Assembly: GCF_014201465.1 (NCBI RefSeq)
Contig: NZ_JACHEP010000002.1
Coordinates: forward strand, 124,001 to 188,000
Origin: Anoxybacteroides tepidamans
Lineage (GTDB): Bacteria; Bacillota; Bacilli; Bacillales; Anoxybacillaceae
Direction of reading: 5' to 3'
DNA: 64,000 bases
Made by a program: the position numbers and the translations under genes. The notes below the pieces were generated by a model, which was given only the letters and a program-made list of their open reading frames with translations, was not told where the DNA came from and searched no databases. This document shows positions 61,085-64,000 of the stretch, piece after piece. Position 1 is the first letter of the stretch, and each line of letters starts with the position of its first letter.

Positions 61085-61429
61085 TTAGCGAATTTCTTTA
61101 ATGCGTGCAGCTTTACCGCGAAGTTGACGCAAGTAGTAAAGTTTCGCGCGACGCACTTTACCGCGGCGAACAACTTCTAGTTTCGCGATTTTTGGCGTGT
61201 GCACCGGGAATGTACGTTCTACACCTACGCCGTAAGAAACTTTACGAACTGTAAATGTTTCGCTTACACCCGCTCCACGACGCTTAATCACAACGCCTTC
61301 AAACACCTGAATCCGTTCGCGGTTTCCTTCAACGACTTTTACGTGAACGCGCACTGTATCGCCAGGACGGAATTCAGGCAAGTCTGTTCGCAATTGTTCT
61401 TTTGTGATTTCTTGAATTAAATGATGCAT
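61085..61429 (-). CDS. rplS: 50S ribosomal protein L19
   Basis: L19 sits at the 30S-50S interface. The 114-residue product reads [20 protein letters not shown] and carries [37 protein letters not shown] and [20 protein letters not shown]. The frame opens 16 codons earlier but this part is the structured leader. GGAAGGAG precedes the ATG. It has its own promoter and leader, separate from trmD. Confidence 0.98.
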   Translation of the reverse strand: MHHLIQEITKEQLRTDLPEFRPGDTVRVHVKVVEGNRERIQVFEGVVIKRRGAGVSETFTVRKVSYGVGVERTFPVHTPKIAKLEVVRRGKVRRAKLYYLRQLRGKAARIKEIR

Positions 61430-61520
61430 CGTATTCAACTCCTTCCAACAGATGCTCATACCAATGCTTTTCATCATTGCAGCGGAACATCGTTTTAACG
61501 ACTTAAGCCTAAGTCACAAA
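61430..61520 (-). ncRNA. rplS leader (L19-leader type)
   Basis: The leader of about 90 bases can form GACTTA/TAAGTC with a GGCT loop, and a second, longer hairpin: GATG/CATC enclosing CAATG/CATTG with internal loops, near 61445-61490. A Rfam family of L19 leaders is known in Bacilli; the identification here rests on position and fold only. Confidence 0.45.
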
Positions 61521-61524
61521 GATT

Positions 61525-61553
61525 ATACTAGCATAAAGGGGTATTGGATGCAA
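61525..61553 (-). promoter_or_regulatory. candidate sigma-A promoter of rplS
   Basis: TTGCAT at 61548-61553 and TAGTAT at 61525-61530, spaced 17 bases, with TG ahead of the -10. It starts just after the trmD stop codon. An overlapping TATAAT lies three bases downstream. Confidence 0.55.
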
Positions 61554-61556
61554 TAG

Positions 61557-62291
61557 TTACCGTTCGTTTTTTTGAAATTCTTCCAGCCATTTTTTTTGCT
61601 GTTCCGTTAATTCGTATTGCTCTAGAAGATCCGGGCGGCGCAAAAACGTTCGGCGCAATGACTCTTTTTGGCGCCATTCTTCAATTAAGCGATGATTGCC
61701 GGACAAAAGAACATCCGGTACTTTGAGCCCGCGGAAATCCGCAGGACGTGTGTACTGCGGATGCTCTAACAACCCAGAGCTAAACGAATCGTGCACTGAA
61801 GAAGTTTCATTTCCAAGAACCCCCGGCAATAAGCGGACGACGCTATCGACAATAACCATCGCCCCTAATTCTCCCCCTGTTAACACATAATCGCCAATCG
61901 AAATTTCATCGGTGACTAAATGTTCGCGAATGCGTTCATCATATCCCTCATAATGTCCGCAAATGAGAATTAAATGCGATTCTTTTGCAAGCTCTTCCGC
62001 TTTTTTTTGCGTGTATCGCTCCCCTTGCGGACAAAGCAAAATGATGCGCGCATTGTTTGCATGTTTGGCCAAGTGTGCAACCGCGTCAAAAATGGGCTGC
62101 GGTTTTAATACCATGCCTGCACCGCCGCCGTACGGATAGTCGTCTACCGTTTGGTGTTTGTTGTCAGCAAATTCGCGAAAATTAATGACATTGATCGAAA
62201 CAGCTTTTTTTTCTTGTGCTTTTTTTAAAATCGATTCGCTGAACACGCCGGTAAACATATTTGGAAACAATGTGAGAATGTCGATTTTCAT
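61557..62291 (-). CDS. trmD: tRNA (guanine-N1-)-methyltransferase TrmD
   Basis: Makes m1G37 in tRNAs, preventing frameshifts. The SPOUT knot region is seen in [22 protein letters not shown] and [20 protein letters not shown]. The 244-residue product starts [13 protein letters not shown]. The start overlaps the rimM stop by one base (TAATG). The frame is open 41 codons upstream, but there it reads a shifted rimM. Confidence 0.97.
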   Translation of the reverse strand: MKIDILTLFPNMFTGVFSESILKKAQEKKAVSINVINFREFADNKHQTVDDYPYGGGAGMVLKPQPIFDAVAHLAKHANNARIILLCPQGERYTQKKAEELAKESHLILICGHYEGYDERIREHLVTDEISIGDYVLTGGELGAMVIVDSVVRLLPGVLGNETSSVHDSFSSGLLEHPQYTRPADFRGLKVPDVLLSGNHRLIEEWRQKESLRRTFLRRPDLLEQYELTEQQKKWLEEFQKNER

Positions 62292-62806
62292 TAGTCGAGC
62301 AGTCCTTCCATCGGGCGAATCGTAATGAGTTTGTCGTTGACATTGACATCGATCACAACATCGGCAATGTATGGAATGAGTGCATCTTTTCCGCCTTTCC
62401 GCTGCACTACCCACACATCGTTCGCCCCCGGTGTCAATATTTCTTTGACGGTTCCAACCGTTTCGCCGTCTTCGGTTACGACCGTACAGCCGATAATTTC
62501 GTGAAAGTAATATTCTCCTTCTCCCAGTTCGCCAAGCTGGCTTTCCGGCACTTTCAAAACCGCTCCTTTAAATTTTTCAACGAGATTGATGTTGTCGTAT
62601 CCTTCAAATGCCAATAAATCAAACGATTTATGAACGCGATGGCTTTTCACTTTTACTTCGATTGGCTGTGGCGCGTTGTCCATAAAAATGTAAAGCTTGT
62701 TACCAATTTTATACCGTTCGTCGGCAAAATCCGTTTTTGAAATGACGCGCACTTCGCCGCGAATGCCGTGCGTGTTGACAATCGTTCCGACATGAAACCA
62801 TTTCAT
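62291..62806 (-). CDS. rimM: 16S rRNA processing protein RimM
   Basis: RimM binds S19 and helps mature the 30S head. The 171-residue product begins [21 protein letters not shown] (split in two) and has the PRC-barrel segment with [25 protein letters not shown], then [15 protein letters not shown] start at the ATG after AGAGGTGAGAACG; a GTG three codons upstream lies inside that site. It follows ylqD by 16 bases. Confidence 0.96.
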   Translation of the reverse strand: MKWFHVGTIVNTHGIRGEVRVISKTDFADERYKIGNKLYIFMDNAPQPIEVKVKSHRVHKSFDLLAFEGYDNINLVEKFKGAVLKVPESQLGELGEGEYYFHEIIGCTVVTEDGETVGTVKEILTPGANDVWVVQRKGGKDALIPYIADVVIDVNVNDKLITIRPMEGLLD

Positions 62807-62822
62807 CGTTCTCACCTCTTTT

Positions 62823-63209
62823 TCAGCGAATTTCTTTCACAATGCCATCTTCAATCACAATTGCACGCATCTTGGTGATGTCGTCCCAACGGTCGCCGAC
62901 ATTCACCTCAATTAACGCCTGCACTTCTCGCTCTTTTAATTCGCTGCCTAACGGTAGGATGTGTAATTGTTCGAGCTGAAAATCCAATAGTTTGATTTTT
63001 TCGAGCCGATCGTCGATTTCTTTCGTAAAATATTGTTTTAATACGGTTGGAGAGTATTTGGCGTTTTTTTCGAGGCGTTTTTGCTCAAAACGAAGTTGGT
63101 CGCATTCTTGTTGTAATTTTCGTTTGCGTGCGGAAAATTTTTCGTGCAGTTCCGCCCGGCTTTTTTCGGTTAAAATTTGCTTCACTTCAACGGTTTGGAT
63201 CATTTTCAT
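62823..63209 (-). CDS. ylqD: YlqD family protein
   Basis: A 128-residue protein of the YlqD family, mostly helical and charged, function unknown. It starts [20 protein letters not shown], has a long coiled coil (about 20-75) and ends with a small beta-rich part ([27 protein letters not shown], split). The start has AGAGGTG upstream; a further 36 codons of open frame upstream lie in the khpA terminator. It shares the operon with rpsP, khpA and rimM. Confidence 0.88.
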   Translation of the reverse strand: MKMIQTVEVKQILTEKSRAELHEKFSARKRKLQQECDQLRFEQKRLEKNAKYSPTVLKQYFTKEIDDRLEKIKLLDFQLEQLHILPLGSELKEREVQALIEVNVGDRWDDITKMRAIVIEDGIVKEIR

Positions 63210-63231
63210 AGCGACACCTCTAAAACGGTAA

Positions 63232-63258
63232 TAAAAAAGGGGAGGATTCTCCTCACCC
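63232..63258 (-). terminator. terminator/attenuator overlapping the khpA stop
   Basis: GGG-T-GAGGA pairs with TCCTC-CCC (one bulged U) around GAA, followed by six U. The khpA TGA lies within the first arm. It could reduce transcription into ylqD-rimM-trmD. Confidence 0.7.
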
Positions 63259-63489
63259 TTTGTCGTTAATTTGCACGATGACGCGCTTCGGCTGATCGGA
63301 TGCCGCTGCGTACACAACCGTTCGAATCGCGTGAATCGTGCGCCCTTGCTTTCCGATTACCTTTCCGATGTCTTCTTCATGAACGGATAACGTATAGGTA
63401 ATCGTCTGTTCGTCCGCAGTTTCCGTAACAACAACCTCGTCCGGATAATCGACAAGCGCCCGTACAATCGTTTCAATTAGCGGCTTCAT
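63253..63489 (-). CDS. khpA: KH-domain RNA-binding protein KhpA
   Basis: A 78-residue single KH domain with the GKQGRTIHAIR loop. In streptococci and other Firmicutes KhpA pairs with KhpB and affects cell division and RNA fate. It lies 10 bases after rpsP. Confidence 0.95.
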   Translation of the reverse strand: MKPLIETIVRALVDYPDEVVVTETADEQTITYTLSVHEEDIGKVIGKQGRTIHAIRTVVYAAASDQPKRVIVQINDKG

Positions 63490-63499
63490 TTACATCACA

Positions 63500-63772
63500 T
63501 TATTTGCCGTATTTTAAGTTGTGGAATTTTTCTAAAATTCCTTGTTTTGAAAGCAAGTTGCGAACCGTATCCGACGGTTTTGCCCCGTTTTGCAGCCATT
63601 TTAATGCTAATTCTTCGTTGATTTTCACTTCTGCTGGCTCCGTAACCGGGTTGTACGTACCGATTGTTTCGATAAAGCGGCCATCGCGTGGAGAACGAGA
63701 GTCCGCTACAACAATACGATAGAAAGGCGATTTTTTCGCACCCATGCGTTTTAAACGAATTTTTACTGCCAT
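63500..63772 (-). CDS. rpsP: 30S ribosomal protein S16
   Basis: S16 acts early in 30S assembly. The 90-residue product starts [21 protein letters not shown] and includes [15 protein letters not shown]. The start has an excellent CGGAGGTG site; the frame extends 11 codons upstream without one. First gene of the operon, it has a promoter at 63812-63840. Confidence 0.98.
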   Translation of the reverse strand: MAVKIRLKRMGAKKSPFYRIVVADSRSPRDGRFIETIGTYNPVTEPAEVKINEELALKWLQNGAKPSDTVRNLLSKQGILEKFHNLKYGK

Positions 63773-63811
63773 TTTTTCTAGCACCTCCGTAAATAGTTCA
63801 CACAAGATAGT

Positions 63812-63840
63812 ATATTAGCAATAATCGTGTAGTTTGTAAA
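63812..63840 (-). promoter_or_regulatory. sigma-A promoter of rpsP-khpA-ylqD-rimM-trmD
   Basis: TTTACA at 63835-63840 and TAATAT at 63812-63817 with a 17-base spacer in the 93-base ffh-rpsP gap. A small hairpin (GTGTT/AACAC) just upstream may end ffh transcripts. Confidence 0.65.
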
Positions 63841-63865
63841 GTGTTTTTTCTTAACACATTATCCC

Positions 63866-64000
63866 CTACATAAACGGGAATTTAAACCCTTTTTTCTTTC
63901 CTTTTGTCATCGTCGTCATCATTTTCATCATTTTTTTCATTTCTTCAAATTGTTTTAACAGGCGGTTGACTTCTTGGACAGATGTGCCGCTTCCTTTGGC
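63866..64000 (-). CDS. ffh: signal recognition particle protein Ffh (C-terminal 44 residues)
   Basis: The last 44 codons of Ffh, cut by the right edge. The sequence reads [20 protein letters not shown] then a Met-rich [10 protein letters not shown] segment typical of the M domain, and ends [10 protein letters not shown], the Bacillus C-terminus. Ffh binds signal peptides and 4.5S-type RNA. The stop is TAG. Confidence 0.97.
   Translation of the reverse strand, partial: AKGSGTSVQEVNRLLKQFEEMKKMMKMMTTMTKGKKKGFKFPFM

Overview
The window is 64 kb of a low-to-mid GC Firmicutes chromosome. Gene order, protein sequences and GGAGG-type ribosome binding sites point to Bacillaceae, and most of it is collinear with the Bacillus subtilis segment running from ffh/rpsP to infB. 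Protein-level similarity and some local differences (a signal peptidase gene between rplS and rbgA, a long FlgE) suggest a moderately thermophilic relative such as Anoxybacillus or Geobacillus; this genus call is inference. Every gene I can support lies on the minus strand, so transcription runs from high to low coordinates. I see no tRNA, rRNA, insertion sequence, prophage or CRISPR array.

In transcription order: (1) 64.0-61.1 kb holds the end of ffh, then rpsP-khpA-ylqD-rimM-trmD and rplS (ribosome assembly and tRNA modification). (2) 61.0-56.7 kb holds lepB, rbgA, rnhB and the ylqG-ylqH pair, which resembles FliK and the FlhB C-terminal domain. (3) 56.6-46.3 kb holds sucC-sucD with its own promoter and a probable CcpA site, dprA, topA, trmFO, xerC, hslV, hslU and codY, ending in a strong terminator. 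(4) 46.1-17.6 kb is the complete fla/che operon, about 28 kb from flgB to swrB: basal body and MS/C ring (flgB flgC fliE fliF fliG), export ATPase (fliH fliI fliJ), hook (ylxF fliK flgD, a TIGR02530-type gene, flgE), swrD, fliL, switch (fliM fliY), cheY, export gate (fliZ fliP fliQ fliR flhB flhA), flhF flhG, chemotaxis (cheB cheA cheW cheC cheD), sigD and swrB, with two small genes I cannot name. (5) 17.4-8.4 kb holds rpsB, tsf, pyrH, frr, uppS, cdsA, dxr, rseP and proS (translation, UMP synthesis, envelope and isoprenoid precursors). (6) 8.3-0 kb holds polC, then rimP-nusA-ylxR-ylxQ-infB, with infB cut by the window edge.

Most of the content is conserved core genome. The less ordinary signals are regulatory or structural: a 13-codon leader frame coupled to rimP; a hairpin lying between the Shine-Dalgarno sequence and start codon of swrD; a perfect 15-bp stem between trmFO and xerC; stop codons inside terminator hairpins; an in-frame 21-bp tandem repeat in fliK; a large central insert in FlgE; two small unnamed genes flanking sigD; and the FliK/FlhB-like ylqG-ylqH pair outside the flagellar operon. 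I found no clearly new multi-gene system. Many genes appear to start at GTG or TTG, and I chose starts from Shine-Dalgarno position and N-terminal alignment from memory with B. subtilis.
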